Part shown: positions 45,984 through 59,387 of the stretch, piece by piece
Position numbering within the stretch: position 1 is the first letter of the stretch
Layout of the letters: every line of letters starts with the position of its first letter
Source of the DNA: Streptomyces sp. CB01249
GTDB lineage: Bacteria; Actinomycetota; Actinomycetes; Streptomycetales; Streptomycetaceae
Assembly (NCBI RefSeq): GCF_001905735.1
Contig: NZ_LISW01000002.1
Span: forward strand, 654,398-718,397
Direction: 5' to 3'
Length of the DNA: 64,000 nucleotides
Program-made: the position numbers and the translations under genes
Notes under the pieces: model-generated
The model's input: only the letters and a program-made list of their open reading frames with translations
Databases searched by the model: none
What the model was told of the DNA's origin: nothing

Positions 45984-46005
45984 CAAACAGCGAATAATCA
46001 ATCCC

Positions 46006-46959
46006 ATGGTGCATCAACGCAGCTCACAGCCCCGGCTGTCACCGAGCAGTTACGAAGAAGACATTCGCGCGGTCCTCGCGCCGCGTCTCGCGTACTTCGA
46101 GGCGGTCGCCCGCCACGAGCACGTCACGCGCGCCGCGCAGGAGCTGGGCGTCCCGCAGTCCACGCTCTCGCGCGCGATGGTGCGGCTGGAGGACGACCTC
46201 GGCGTCGCCCTGTTCGCGCGCAAGGGCCGCACGGTGTCGCTGACCCCGGCCGGCCGCACCTTCCTCGGCTCGGCCGAGCGCGCCCTCGCCGAGGTGGAGA
46301 AGGCCGCCGACTCGGTACGCGCCGACGCCGACCCCACCGCGGGCAAGGTGGCCTTCGGCTTCCTCCACACGATGGGCTCCGAAACCGTCCCCGCCCTCAT
46401 CCGCGCCTTCCGGGCCGACCACCCCCGGGTCCGCTTCCAGCTCGTCCAGAACTACGGCGAGGCCATGATCGAACGCCTCCGCGCCGGCGGCCTCGACCTC
46501 TGCCTCACCTCCCCGGTCCCGGACGCCCCCGACCTGGTCACTCGCCGCCTGGACGAACAACGCCTCCGCCTGGTCGTCCCCGACGACCACCCCCTCGCCA
46601 CCCGCCGCCGCATCCGCCTCGCCGAAGCCGCCGACGAAACGTTCGTCACCCTCGAACCCGGCTACGGCCTCCGCCGCATCACGGACGACCTCTGCACCGC
46701 GGCGGGCTTCGTCCCCCGCGTCGCCTTCGAGGGCGAGGAGGCGGAAACCCTGCGCGGCCTGGTCGCGGCGGGCCTGGGCGTGGCCCTGCTGCCTCCGCCC
46801 GCGGTGGCCCGCCCGGGGGTGGTGGAGCTGACGGTGACGGCGCCGAGAGCGGTGCGCGAGATCGGGGTGGCGTGGCTGGACGGTCACCCGGACACCCCTC
46901 CGGTGGCGGCGTTCAAGAAGTTCCTGCTGGGGAGGCGGGGGAGCTTGCTGCCGGGGTGA
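46006..46959 (+). CDS. LysR-family transcriptional regulator
   Basis: A 317-residue regulator. The winged-helix domain is at residues 25-85 (LAYFEAVARHEHVTRAAQELGVPQSTLSRAMVRLEDDLG) and the effector-binding domain follows (GKVAFGFLHTMGSETVPALI). It probably controls the divergent MFS exporter. ATG 46006 and GTG 46009 are adjacent candidate starts. Its stop codon lies within the first degenerate CRISPR-type repeat that precedes the Cascade operon. Confidence 0.9.
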   Translation: MVHQRSSQPRLSPSSYEEDIRAVLAPRLAYFEAVARHEHVTRAAQELGVPQSTLSRAMVRLEDDLGVALFARKGRTVSLTPAGRTFLGSAERALAEVEKAADSVRADADPTAGKVAFGFLHTMGSETVPALIRAFRADHPRVRFQLVQNYGEAMIERLRAGGLDLCLTSPVPDAPDLVTRRLDEQRLRLVVPDDHPLATRRRIRLAEAADETFVTLEPGYGLRRITDDLCTAAGFVPRVAFEGEEAETLRGLVAAGLGVALLPPPAVARPGVVELTVTAPRAVREIGVAWLDGHPDTPPVAAFKKFLLGRRGSLLPG

Positions 46960-47047
46960 GGGCCCCGCGTGTGCGGGGAGCGGTCGTTGAACGTGTCCAG
47001 CAGGTCTTCGGCCTTCGGGACATCCCCGCGCACGCGGGGGTCGAGCA
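46958..47047 (+). CRISPR. Two-repeat type I-E mini-array upstream of cas8e
   Basis: Two 29-base repeats, 46958-46986 and 47019-47047, share the palindromic core CCCCGCG-N4-GCGGGG and are exactly 61 bases apart. They leave one 32-base spacer (46987-47018), the normal type I-E geometry. The second repeat is the better one (CATCCCCGCGCACGCGGGG); the first is degenerate and overlaps the LysR stop codon. A half repeat (GCGGGGAACGG) follows near 47050. Confidence 0.72.
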
Positions 47048-47242
47048 CCGCGGGGAACGGGTTTCTCGTCCCGTACGGGCCATCTCGGCCACGGCATCGT
47101 ACAGCCGCGCTCCGTCGCCAACTGGCTCTTTGCGCAAGCTCGTTGGAGATGTGCCAATGCCGCCGCCCCGCAGACGTCCGGCTGCTAGCGTCCTGTCCCG
47201 TTCGAGCAGGCAACCGTTAAGAGCAACGAGAAACGGTGGAGC

Positions 47243-48858
47243 GTGGCTGGATCAAATGCCCTGGCCGGTAAAGGCTTACGGCCCCGATGGGACCCCCGGG
47301 AATCCCCCTGCGTCCGGGTCCTGACCCTGGACGGCCGGCTCGTGGAGCTGAATCTGGTGGAGCTGTTCCACGATGCCGACGGCCTGCGGAGTGTGGAAGG
47401 CGGCACGCCGGGGGAGCGGGTCGCCGTCATCGAGTACCTGCTGGCCATCTGCTACGCCTCCGGTACGTATCCGGAGTCGGCCGCGCAGTGGCCCGCCTGG
47501 GTGGACCGGACGGACGCGCTCCGGCCCGCCGCCGACTGGCTCGCCCAGCGCCCGGAGGACGAGGTCTGGGATCTGTTCCACCCCGAGGAGCCCCTGGGAC
47601 AGAACGCCCTGCTGGCCCCGTTCATCGATGAGCACGGGGCGGGTCCCGCCCAGCTGGTGATCGAGCGGGTGGGCGACTACAACCAGTTCTTCGACCACCA
47701 CCACCTGGAGCACCCGGATCCGCTCCCGGCCGCCGAGGCGTTCCGGGCCATGCTCACCCAGCACGTGTACGGTCCGGCCGGGCGCGCCCGGATCTCCGGC
47801 AAGGAGACGCTCGGGGCCACCCTCACCAACCTCGCCGCCACCCGTCTGGCCAGCCGCATCCGCGTGATCGCGCTGGGGGACACCCTCGGCGAGACGCTGC
47901 GCCTCAACCTCGCCCCGGTCCCCGGTCCGCCCGGCGAACTGAACCGCACGTGGACCGCAGGCAAGGAGCGGCGAGGGTTCACGGCCAAGCCGAGCGGCCG
48001 GGCGGTCACCGGTCCGGCCGACCTGCACAGCTCCCTCGGCCGGTCGGTCCTGCTGCGCCCGACCCGCACCGGGGACCACGTGGACCGGGTGCTCCTCGGC
48101 GCCGGCGAACTGCTCGCACTGGGCGACGAGCACCGGCAGGACGCCGTATACGCGAAGAGGGCGGACGGCGTCAGGAAACCGCTGTGGGCCTCCGCCACCC
48201 GGGCCGTCTGGCGGGAGGCGCACGCCCTCTACGCCGCCGTGGCCGAAGCGCGGTCGCACCCGGCGGGCGGCAACGACGGGGGCACCCTGTACCGGCGGCT
48301 CGCGCTCTTCCCGGCCCAGGACGTCGCCCCCGAGCCCGGGCAGCAGCCCGCCCGGCGCATCGACCTCTGGGCGGTCGGGCTGGTGGCCAGGCAGACCACG
48401 GCCATCGCCTGGGTCGACGGCGTCTTCCCGTTCGCCCCCGGCCTCGAAGCCAGTCTGTACACGGCCTCCCGAGGGGGTTCGGAGATCGCCGAGTACGTGG
48501 CGTCCGCCCTGTCCAAGGCGGCGTACGCGGCCTGGACCATCGCGTACCCGAACCCCAAGCCGGCCGACAAGGCCGCCCAGATCGACCGCTTCGACGCCCG
48601 CGCCCAGCACTGGGCGGCGACCCTGGAGCCGTTCGACCTGCTGATGGAGGAAACGACGCTCGGCGAGGACGTCCACGCCTCCCTGTACGAGTACGCGGCC
48701 ACCGTCACCGCCGCCGCCCGCCGGTTCCTCGCCGAACGCCTCGACGCGCTGCCCAGGAACGCGCAGGGGGCGAAGACCCGGGCAGCCGCGCTGAGGAGGT
48801 TCGACGCCGAGATGAGCGCACCGAAGGCCCCGGCCGAAATCCGAGGGGGAACCACTTC

Positions 48859-48862
<4 letters not shown>
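47243..48862 (+). CDS. cas8e: Cas8e (Cse1/CasA), Cascade large subunit
   Basis: Large subunit of the type I-E surveillance complex, which recognises the PAM and, in normal systems, recruits Cas3. The 539-residue length and the N-terminal sequence after the start (PCVRVLTLDGRLVELNLVELF; GERVAVIEYLLAICYASG) are typical, as are the middle segment VIERVGDYNQFFDHHH and the C-terminal four-helix bundle (AAQIDRFDARAQHWAATLEPF). GTG 47243 begins the operon; the region 47050-47242 must carry its promoter. It overlaps cas11 by 4 bp. No cas3 lies on either side. Confidence 0.93.
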
Positions 48863-52344
<3,482 letters not shown>

Positions 52345-52353
52345 CCGACGGAG

Positions 52354-52431
52354 GGCATCCCCGCGCACGCGGGGGGCCGAGCAGGATCTGCTCCTAACGG
52401 GGGCCATCCCCGCGCGTGCGGGGAACCTCCG
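52354..52431 (+). CRISPR. Two-repeat degenerate type I-E cluster after cas6e
   Basis: Two repeat units with the palindromic core CCCCGCGC-N2-GCGGGG (cores at 52359 and 52408) occur 49 bases apart, not the 61 expected, so only about 20 bases of spacer remain. The second repeat differs from the first in its loop (GT for AC) and 3' end (AACCTCC for GGCCGAG). This looks like a decaying array, or a short fixed guide. Confidence 0.65.
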
Positions 52432-52483
52432 GCAAGGGCCGAGAGTAGGCCCTCGGACCCCGCCTCGACCAGCCCCGCAGACA

Positions 52484-52666
52484 TCACCGCTTCCCACCGC
52501 CGCGCCGCAGCAGGATCGTCAGCGTCGCCCGCGCGTCGCGCCGGCGCTCCGGGCTGCGGAAGAGCACGGAGGAGGTGGCGACGGTGACGACGGCCCCGAC
52601 GTAGGCGAGGCCGGTGGCGGCGGCTCCTTGCAGGACGGACTCGAGGACGGGCGGCAGGCCGGACAT
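52484..52666 (-). CDS. Small single-pass membrane protein next to the Cascade-STAND locus
   Basis: A 60-residue protein with one hydrophobic helix (VLQGAAATGLAYVGAVVTVATSSVLF) followed by a very basic cytoplasmic tail (RSPERRRDARATLTILLRRGG). ATG 52666 has a clear GAGGAG ribosome-binding site 7-8 bases upstream, which supports translation. It lies between the second repeat cluster and the STAND gene, divergent from the latter. I do not recognise a named family. Its position makes it a candidate accessory or effector of the system, but it could also be an unrelated small Streptomyces membrane protein. Confidence 0.68.
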   Translation of the reverse strand: MSGLPPVLESVLQGAAATGLAYVGAVVTVATSSVLFRSPERRRDARATLTILLRRGGGKR

Positions 52667-52795
52667 GCGGGTCTCCTCAAGGCGGTCGCCCGGGGCTTCT
52701 CCGCCGGGCGGCGTGCCTCAGGTATCCACCGTGCGTCCGGATTCCAGAAACGTTCGGGAAGCCGTACGCGCCCTAAACATGCAGGTCAGGGACGG

Positions 52796-55700
52796 ATGAA
52801 GAATATTCCAGAGCACTCTTCCGCAGCGCCCGACTTCAGCGACGACCTTCAGCGGCTGTACGCGGCAGCGGGCGGCAAGGCCGAGGCGCCGAAGCTTCAA
52901 AAGTTGGCGAACCTTGGGAAACCATCGGTAGGCATCTCAAGCGTGAGCGCGTGGCTCCGTGGCGACACGTTTCCAACCGATCCTCGCCACAGGGCTTATG
53001 TACTGAAGAAACTGATTCCTGAGTTGGAGGAACAGGCGAAGACTCGGTCACCGACCTATGTCGCCCCGACCGAGGCCACCTGGCAGGCCCGATACCACGC
53101 GGCCAGAGCGGTCCGCAGGAAAGTTCAGAGCCCTTCCGGCCCCCGGGTGCACAGGACGTCCCCAGGACGTCTGCTGGCCGGGCCGTCCCCGGCCCTCTTG
53201 GACGTACTTCCACGTGAGTTCGCGGGCCGGGAGGACGAGCTCGAAGAGCTGGTCGCATTCGTGACGGCAGGCCAGGACGGGCCGGACTACCGGTGGTACC
53301 AGGCGGGCCCTTGGGCGGGGAAGACCGCGCTGCTGGCCTGGTTCGCCGATCGCTACCGGCAGTTGCCCGGGATCGACATCGCCCACCACTTCATCTCGGG
53401 GCGCCTGGGCACGGACCGACGCGAGGACTTCACGCGCGTGGTCGGCCCGCAGTTGGCCGCCGCGTCGGGCATGCGACGTCTGCCCGCTGCCGCTTTCAAA
53501 GACTTCTCTCTGGCGTACGCAGCAGCGGCCCAAGCATGCGAGCAGCGCAATCGTCGGCTCGTACTGATCGTTGACGGGCTTGACGAGGACACCGACGTGG
53601 ATCGGGACGGCATGGGCATCGCCGGGCTGCTCCCCAAAGTCCCGCCGCACGGCATGCGCGTCATTGTCAGCGGCCGTGCCAACCACCCGGTCCCGCTGAA
53701 ACTGGCGGCGGATCACCCCCTGCGGGATCCCGGCATCGTCCGGCAGCTCACCACCTCTTCGGCCGCACGGGCCATCCGGGACATGGCTCTGGTGGAGCTG
53801 GACGAGCTCCTGGGCGACCCCCGCATCGGCCAACAGGCGTTGGGGCTGCTCGCCACCGCGCGAGGCGCCCTCACGAGAGCGGATCTGGCCAAGATCCTCC
53901 GCGTCCGGCCGCGCGAGGTGCGGCTCCGGCTCGGCACCGTGGTCAGCCGCTCCCTCGCGCCCACACGCGTCGATCACCTCGCCCTGGACGTACGGACCGG
54001 AGCGGAGGCGGAAGAGGACCGCCAGGCGTTCGTGCTGGCCCACGACGTAATCCTCAGGACGGTGTGTCAGGAGCTGGGGGAGTCCGACCTCGCCGAACGG
54101 AGGGACGACCTGCACCGCTGGGCGCAGGCGTACCGGGACCAGGGCTGGCCCGAGGACACGCCCAACTACCTCCTGACCGGCTACATTCGGCTCCTCCAGG
54201 AGACCTCCGACACCGAGCGTCTCGACGCCCTCGTCCTCGATCCGTGCTTTCAGCTCCGCCTCGCCGAACGCTCCGGCGCCGACGTCGCTCTCGCTCATCT
54301 GCGCCTGCTCGTGCCCCGGCACGCGGACGACGCGCTGTCACTGGACCGGGCAGCCGCGGCCCCCGTTTCCCGGGAGATGCTGCTGGGCCGGGTGCGGCCG
54401 GTCCCGGGGGCCGTCGCGCGGGCCGTCGCCCGGCTCGGGGACACGCGGCGGGGGCGGGCGCTGGTGGTCGCGTCGGGGAGTGCCGTGGACAAGGCGCTGC
54501 GGCTCGCCGACCTGGCGGGGACGGTGCGGGCGATGGACGAACAGGAGGCCGCCGTCACCGCCCGCGAGGCGGAGCGGTGGGCGCGCACGGCGTTGCGGGA
54601 GGCGGACCGGGCCGGGTACGTCACCGATGAGGCCGAGGGTGCGGCGGCGCGGGCAGCCCTCGCCCTGCTGACGACGGCAGGCGGCCGCGATCAGCAGAAG
54701 CAGTACGCGGACGGCCTCGCCCTGCTCCGTTCCACCCGGGGCACCGGGTCGGCCCGCTGCGAGACCTGGGCATTGACCGCCGCCCTGCTGGCACCCGACC
54801 ATCCACAGGACGCGGCCCGACTCCTGGACGAACTGGAACAGCAGGCCGAGCCCATGGGCGGCAAGGGCGTGGCCGTCGCGGTGCAGCTCTGGCAGACGGT
54901 GGCGGCCGCGGACCCGGACCGCGCCGACCGTCTGCACGATCTCGCCCTGGAGCGCGTGACGAGGGCGTGGCAGGAGGCCCCCTCACTGGAGGCCGTGGCC
55001 GGGCTCGCCGCCACCGCGTCCTTCGTGGCACCCACCCGTCCGGCGCGGGCCGGGCAACTCGCGGCCGCCGCCCGCGACCACCTCGAACACGTGCTGCACG
55101 CCGACGCCGGGGAGCGCTCGCCGGCGGACGCCTTCCACCTGGAATTCGGCTTCCCGCACACCCTCGCCGTGCTCGCCCGGGCCCTCACCGACGTGGGGGC
55201 ACCACCGGAGGAAGCCACCCGCATTCTGGAGCTCGGGCAGCTCGCCGTGCCCTGGGAGCCCGCACACGACCCGGAGGAGGACCCCGCCGAGGACGACGCG
55301 TTCACCGAAGCCACCGCGCTCGCCGAGCAGGCCGTCCACCTCGCCGGACGTGGCGACGTGGACGACGCCGAGCACCATCTGCAACAGGCGCTGGCGCTTC
55401 TGCCCCCGGCCGGACGCGGCGGCCGGGGACCCGTCTGGCTGCCGGACCTCGCGGGCGCGCTCGTCCGTACCGGCGCGGCCGTCGATCCCGAGGAGCTGCC
55501 CGGCCTCGCGCGGCTCCCGGACGAGCGGGTACGCGTGCACGCGGCCATGGCCCTGGCCCATGCGGACTGCGACCGGCAGGCCGAGGCACGCCACCACGCG
55601 CGGGAAGCGGCCCGTGGGGCTGCCGGCAGGGGTTGGGTGTACGTCGCGCAGGCGCTGGCTTGCGTGGGCGAGGTGGCAGCCGCCGTCGACCACGTCGAAG

Positions 55701-56521
55701 GGCACCGGAAACCGCAGAGCCCCGGCGGGCGGGCCGCCTGGCGAATGGCGGATCGGGCGGCCCGGGTCGCCGTCGCAGCCGAGCTCGCGTCACACGACCC
55801 CGAAGCAGCGTACGAACTGGTCCGTCCGGTGCTGGAACGTCTGCACGCCTCCCGGAATGCGATCCGAAGCCACGGGCTGCTGCCCTCGCTGGCAGAACTA
55901 CTGCCTGCCGTTGCAGACCTGCCGCCCCACCAACAGCAGCTGTTCCACGAGCTCATGGCGGCCGCGCGGGAGCAGGCGGCGCGGAGCAATCCCGACTCCT
56001 GGCGTCCCGAAGAACTCCTCGTGCACGCGTTCCTTCTCATCGGTGACGGGGAAGAGCCCACCCGTCAACTCGACCGGCTGACACAGAGCATGGCCCATCG
56101 CGGGGCCGAGCATTCCCCCACCGCCGCGCTGGCCGTGCTGCACGCGGCCCTCGGCGACCACACCGCCGCGCACCGCGTGGCGATGTCTCCCGCACCCCAC
56201 CACAGGGCCGCGGCGCTGTCCGCGGTGGCCGCGCACCTCGCCCGCGTACCCTGCCGCCCCTGCCCCGTCCCGGACCCGGTCGGCTCGGACGCGTTCACGC
56301 ACACCATCCAGTACTTGGCGCTCCACACGACCCGGGCAACACCGGCCGCCGCGCGACCCGCCACACGAGCTCTGCGACCCGCCCTAGCCACATCCGGCTG
56401 GCATCACACGATCCCGGCCCTGTCCCGCATCGCCCCCGACGCCATCGCCACCATCGGAGCCATCACGGAGAAGCACCTGGGCACACGGCGGGACACCGAG
56501 AACGACTGGACCCTCAGCTGA
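52796..56521 (+). CDS. STAND-type NTPase with N-terminal HTH-like domain, linked to type I-E Cascade
   Basis: A 1241-residue signalling ATPase. Residues 10-80 resemble a Cro/XRE-type helix-turn-helix ([18 protein letters not shown]). The NTPase module follows: [14 protein letters not shown], Walker [11 protein letters not shown] (Gly171 to Thr177), Walker [12 protein letters not shown] (Asp260-Glu264) and the sensor strand RVIVSGRAN. Residues 560-1220 are Ala-rich helical repeats resembling TPR arrays (for example [17 protein letters not shown]). Such proteins are inactive switches that oligomerise when a ligand binds. No cas3 is present, so it may be the signalling output of the Cascade operon upstream. 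ATG 52796. The stop is convergent with and overlaps the hydrolase by 8 bp. Confidence 0.88.
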   Translation: MKNIPEHSSAAPDFSDDLQRLYAAAGGKAEAPKLQKLANLGKPSVGISSVSAWLRGDTFPTDPRHRAYVLKKLIPELEEQAKTRSPTYVAPTEATWQARYHAARAVRRKVQSPSGPRVHRTSPGRLLAGPSPALLDVLPREFAGREDELEELVAFVTAGQDGPDYRWYQAGPWAGKTALLAWFADRYRQLPGIDIAHHFISGRLGTDRREDFTRVVGPQLAAASGMRRLPAAAFKDFSLAYAAAAQACEQRNRRLVLIVDGLDEDTDVDRDGMGIAGLLPKVPPHGMRVIVSGRANHPVPLKLAADHPLRDPGIVRQLTTSSAARAIRDMALVELDELLGDPRIGQQALGLLATARGALTRADLAKILRVRPREVRLRLGTVVSRSLAPTRVDHLALDVRTGAEAEEDRQAFVLAHDVILRTVCQELGESDLAERRDDLHRWAQAYRDQGWPEDTPNYLLTGYIRLLQETSDTERLDALVLDPCFQLRLAERSGADVALAHLRLLVPRHADDALSLDRAAAAPVSREMLLGRVRPVPGAVARAVARLGDTRRGRALVVASGSAVDKALRLADLAGTVRAMDEQEAAVTAREAERWARTALREADRAGYVTDEAEGAAARAALALLTTAGGRDQQKQYADGLALLRSTRGTGSARCETWALTAALLAPDHPQDAARLLDELEQQAEPMGGKGVAVAVQLWQTVAAADPDRADRLHDLALERVTRAWQEAPSLEAVAGLAATASFVAPTRPARAGQLAAAARDHLEHVLHADAGERSPADAFHLEFGFPHTLAVLARALTDVGAPPEEATRILELGQLAVPWEPAHDPEEDPAEDDAFTEATALAEQAVHLAGRGDVDDAEHHLQQALALLPPAGRGGRGPVWLPDLAGALVRTGAAVDPEELPGLARLPDERVRVHAAMALAHADCDRQAEARHHAREAARGAAGRGWVYVAQALACVGEVAAAVDHVEGHRKPQSPGGRAAWRMADRAARVAVAAELASHDPEAAYELVRPVLERLHASRNAIRSHGLLPSLAELLPAVADLPPHQQQLFHELMAAAREQAARSNPDSWRPEELLVHAFLLIGDGEEPTRQLDRLTQSMAHRGAEHSPTAALAVLHAALGDHTAAHRVAMSPAPHHRAAALSAVAAHLARVPCRPCPVPDPVGSDAFTHTIQYLALHTTRATPAAARPATRALRPALATSGWHHTIPALSRIAPDAIATIGAITEKHLGTRRDTENDWTLS

Positions 56522-57278
56522 CCCCCAACGACTCCCCGAACCCCACCGCCAACGGCATCCGCAACCCCAGCGGCGGCGGGGCCGCCAGCGCGTCCGTCAC
56601 CGGGCGGGCGTACGCGTGGCCGAACAGGGTGCCGCGTACGAAGTCGGCGGCCAGGGCCGCGACCTCCGAGCGGTGCTGGCGCAGCGCGTGGCCGTCCGAG
56701 TGGACCTCGAAGCGGCAGGTGTCGCGGTTGGCCTTCTTGGCGCGTTCGGCCAGGCGGAAGGACAAGTCCGGGGCGCAGCGCGTGTCGTTGGTGCCGTGGA
56801 CCAGCAGGACCGGGCGGCCGACCAGGTGTTTGACCGGCTCGGGGGCGGCGGCCGGGTCGCCGGGGAGCCAGGGGGCCATGGCCAGGACCGCGCCGACCGC
56901 CGGGTGGCCGCCCGCCCGGAGGGCCGCCCGGGCGCCCATGCCGTGGCCGGCCAGGCAGAGGGGGACGTCGCCGTAGCGGCGTACGGCCTCGTCCACCGCC
57001 CACTCCGCGTCCGCCGCGAGGTGGGCGTCGTCCTCGTTCCAGCCGCGGCAGCGGTAGCGCACCACATGGGCGGTGAGGCCGTCGTCGCGGCCCGCGTGGG
57101 CCAGGGCGCGGGCCAGCGGGAGCAGGCGGGCGTGGGAGAGGGAGGAGGGGCGGCGGTGCGAGTGCGGCTCGCCGTCCGGGAGCAGCAGGACCACGCCGCC
57201 GACCGTTGTTGCTCCGGCCGCCGCTCCGACGGCCCGTCCCAGCCGTGCCGCGGGCTGGGGGAGTGCGCGCTGTGCCAT
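56514..57278 (-). CDS. Alpha/beta-hydrolase fold protein lacking the nucleophile Ser
   Basis: A 254-residue protein of the alpha/beta-hydrolase (dienelactone hydrolase-like) fold: [18 protein letters not shown] gives the oxyanion region, [15 protein letters not shown] the acid loop and VHSDGHAL the His. The nucleophile elbow reads [12 protein letters not shown], with Gly where GxSxG has Ser (the codons are CAC GGC ATG), so the normal catalytic triad is broken. It may be non-catalytic or use another residue. ATG 57278. It is divergent from add and shares 138 bases of intergenic sequence containing the add operator. Confidence 0.82.
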   Translation of the reverse strand: MAQRALPQPAARLGRAVGAAAGATTVGGVVLLLPDGEPHSHRRPSSLSHARLLPLARALAHAGRDDGLTAHVVRYRCRGWNEDDAHLAADAEWAVDEAVRRYGDVPLCLAGHGMGARAALRAGGHPAVGAVLAMAPWLPGDPAAAPEPVKHLVGRPVLLVHGTNDTRCAPDLSFRLAERAKKANRDTCRFEVHSDGHALRQHRSEVAALAADFVRGTLFGHAYARPVTDALAAPPPLGLRMPLAVGFGESLGVS

Positions 57279-57386
57279 GGCGTAACAGTGTCAGACGAGC
57301 GTCCGTCCGCCACCCCTGTTCGCGGGGTCTGTTACGCAGCGGGGCGCGGGGCGGCTCGACCGTACCGTTATGCAACGACAAGCCCG

Positions 57387-57402
57387 CTCTACGCGCGTAG
57401 GC
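57387..57402. promoter_or_regulatory. Palindromic operator upstream of add
   Basis: CTCTACGCGCGTAGGC contains the exact 12-bp palindrome CTACGCGCGTAG at 57389-57400, 16 bases before the add start. It probably overlaps the promoter or transcription start. It is the same site as in front of the transporter operon 35 kb away. Confidence 0.75.
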
Positions 57403-57416
57403 GCTACAGTGCCTGG

Positions 57417-58571
57417 ATGATGAGCCCGACCCTCAACGTGCCCGGCCCGGACCAGATCCGGCGTGCCCCCAAGGTCCTTCTGCACGACCACCTCGACGGC
57501 GGTCTGCGCCCCGGAACGATCGTCGATCTCGCTGCGGCGATCGGTTACGACGCGCTTCCCGAGAACGAGCCCGACAAACTCGGCATCTGGTTCCGGGAGG
57601 CGGCCGACTCCGGTTCGCTGGAGCGGTATCTGGAGACGTTCGCCCACACCTGCGCGGTCATGCAGACCCGTGACGCGCTGGTCCGGGTCGCCGCCGAGTG
57701 CGCCGAGGACCTGGCCGCCGACGGGGTCGTGTACGCCGAGGTGCGGTACGCCCCCGAGCAGCACCTGGAGGCCGGGCTGACCCTCGAAGAGGTGGTCGAG
57801 GCCGTCAACGAGGGCTTCCGCGAGGGCGAGCGGCGGGCCCGGCAGGACGGCAACCGCATCCGGGTCGGCGCCCTGCTCACCGCCATGCGGCACGCCGCGC
57901 GCTCCCTGGAGATCGCCGAACTCGCCAACCGCTACCGGGACCAGGGTGTCGTCGGCTTCGACATCGCGGGTGCCGAGGCCGGGTTCCCTCCCACCCGGCA
58001 CCTGGACGCCTTCGAGTACCTCAAGCGCGAGAACAACCACTTCACGATCCACGCGGGCGAGGCGTTCGGGCTGCCGTCGATCTGGCAGGCCATCCAGTGG
58101 TGCGGCGCCGACCGGCTCGGCCACGGGGTCCGCATCATCGACGACATCGAGGTCGCGGCGGACGGCTCTGTGAAGCTGGGCCGCCTCGCCTCGTACGTAC
58201 GGGACAAGCGCATCCCGCTGGAGATGTGCCCGACGTCCAACCTCCAGACCGGGGCCGCGTCCTCGTACGCCGAGCACCCCATCGGACTGCTCCGCAAGCT
58301 GCACTTCCGGGCCACCGTCAATACCGACAACCGGCTGATGAGCGGCACGAGCATGAGTCAGGAATTCGAGAAGCTGACCGAGGCTTTCGGATACACGCTC
58401 GATGACATGCAGTGGTTCACCGTCAATGGAATGAAGTCCGCGTTCATTCCTTTCGATGAACGTCTGGCGATGATCAACGACGTCATCAAGCCCGGCTACG
58501 CCGAGCTGAAGTCCGAATGGCTTTTCGAGCAGACCGCTGCGACCAGCGTGTCTTCCTCGTTGGCCGGCTGA
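57417..58571 (+). CDS. add: Adenosine deaminase
   Basis: Deaminates adenosine and deoxyadenosine to inosine. It has 384 residues. Zinc and catalytic residues are in place: LHDHLDGG (His23, His25), IHAGEAFG (His212, Glu215), GHGVRI (His236) and [11 protein letters not shown] (Asp304). Two adjacent ATG codons (57417 and 57420) can serve as start; no strong ribosome-binding site is seen. It carries the nucleoside operator upstream and a terminator downstream, so it is a single-gene member of the proposed regulon. Confidence 0.95.
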   Translation: MMSPTLNVPGPDQIRRAPKVLLHDHLDGGLRPGTIVDLAAAIGYDALPENEPDKLGIWFREAADSGSLERYLETFAHTCAVMQTRDALVRVAAECAEDLAADGVVYAEVRYAPEQHLEAGLTLEEVVEAVNEGFREGERRARQDGNRIRVGALLTAMRHAARSLEIAELANRYRDQGVVGFDIAGAEAGFPPTRHLDAFEYLKRENNHFTIHAGEAFGLPSIWQAIQWCGADRLGHGVRIIDDIEVAADGSVKLGRLASYVRDKRIPLEMCPTSNLQTGAASSYAEHPIGLLRKLHFRATVNTDNRLMSGTSMSQEFEKLTEAFGYTLDDMQWFTVNGMKSAFIPFDERLAMINDVIKPGYAELKSEWLFEQTAATSVSSSLAG

Positions 58572-58582
58572 CGGAGGCATAA

Positions 58583-58620
58583 GGAAAACGGCCGGGGAAA
58601 GGTTTTCCCGGCCGTTTTCC
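58583..58620 (+). terminator. Hairpin terminator after add
   Basis: A 14-bp stem GGAAAACGGCCGGG / CCCGGCCGTTTTCC with an A/T-rich loop that can extend the pairing. It starts 11 bases after the stop codon. Confidence 0.85.
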
Positions 58621-58705
58621 GCGGTGTCGCATGTTTGCGGAGCGGGGTCGCGGCTGACTACGTTGCATAGCCGCTCACATCCCCTTCCCCAAGGATGAAT
58701 GTCAT

Positions 58706-59020
58706 ATGAAGCAGTCTGCCGCCAGGACTCTCGGCGTCGCCGCTCTCGGTGCCGCTTTCGCCGCTGCCGCCGCCGGCACCGCGTCCGCCTCCGCGCTGCC
58801 GCTGGAGACCGCGACCAGCGTGCTGCCCGTCGCCGGCGCCCTGGCCGACGCCACCTCGACGCTGCCGGTCCAGGACACCGCCGACCAGGTCCTCGGCACC
58901 AGCCAGACCAAGCTCCTCGGCGACGCCACCACCCCCGTCAAGGGCCTCCTCGGCGGCATGCCGGCCGGTGGTCTGAGCACCAGCGGCCTGTCCGCCAACG
59001 GTCTGCCGCTCGGCGGCTGA
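58706..59020 (+). CDS. Small secreted protein
   Basis: A 104-residue protein with a Sec signal peptide (TLGVAALGAAFAAAAAGTASASA) and a mature part of about 75 residues rich in Gly, Leu, Thr and Ala (VKGLLGGMPAGGLSTSGL), without Cys. No enzyme motif is present. Such small abundant exported proteins are common in Streptomyces and their role is unknown; this one is not a chaplin because the chaplin Cys pair is absent. ATG 58706 follows AAGGATG. A 17-bp terminator follows. Confidence 0.75.
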   Translation: MKQSAARTLGVAALGAAFAAAAAGTASASALPLETATSVLPVAGALADATSTLPVQDTADQVLGTSQTKLLGDATTPVKGLLGGMPAGGLSTSGLSANGLPLGG

Positions 59021-59037
59021 GCCGAAGCAGCACCACA

Positions 59038-59076
59038 CCGGTGGGCGGGCACCCCGAGCGGGTGCCCGCCCACCGG
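59038..59076. terminator. Bidirectional hairpin terminator
   Basis: Perfect 17-bp arms (CCGGTGGGCGGGCACCC and its complement) around a 5-base loop, between the convergent secreted-protein and PspC genes. Confidence 0.88.
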
Positions 59077-59093
59077 CATGTGTACGGGAACGA

Positions 59094-59297
59094 CTACCAG
59101 GCCGTCGAGGACGACGACCCCTCCTGGGGCAGCAGCAGCCACAGCGCCAGGTAGAGCAGGAACTGCGGGCCCGGCAGCAGGCACGAGACCACGAAGATGA
59201 TGCGCATGGTCCTCGCCGACGTGCCGAAACGCCGCGCCAGCGCTGCGCACACTCCACCGAGCATGCGTCCGTCACGGGGGCGGGCAAGTGCGGCCAT
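59094..59297 (-). CDS. PspC-domain membrane protein
   Basis: A 67-residue single PspC domain: DGRMLGGVCAALARRFGTS, then the hydrophobic stretch IIFVVSCLLPGPQFLLYLALWLLLPQE. PspC proteins sense membrane stress in other bacteria; in Streptomyces the short forms are of unknown function. ATG 59297 has AAGGAGCTCACC directly upstream. Confidence 0.9.
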   Translation of the reverse strand: MAALARPRDGRMLGGVCAALARRFGTSARTMRIIFVVSCLLPGPQFLLYLALWLLLPQEGSSSSTAW

Positions 59298-59387
59298 GGT
59301 GAGCTCCTTCGCGAACCGTTGCGGGGAGCAGTCCGGTGTGCTCCCGATACGTCCATGGTCCCGCGACGAACCGGACGAAGCGTCGCT

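Noticed and set aside
46050..47157. Minus-strand frames containing PAHAG/RAGMS-like peptides near the repeats
   Set aside because: These are translations of the CRISPR-type repeats and of the LysR antisense strand, a known source of false proteins.
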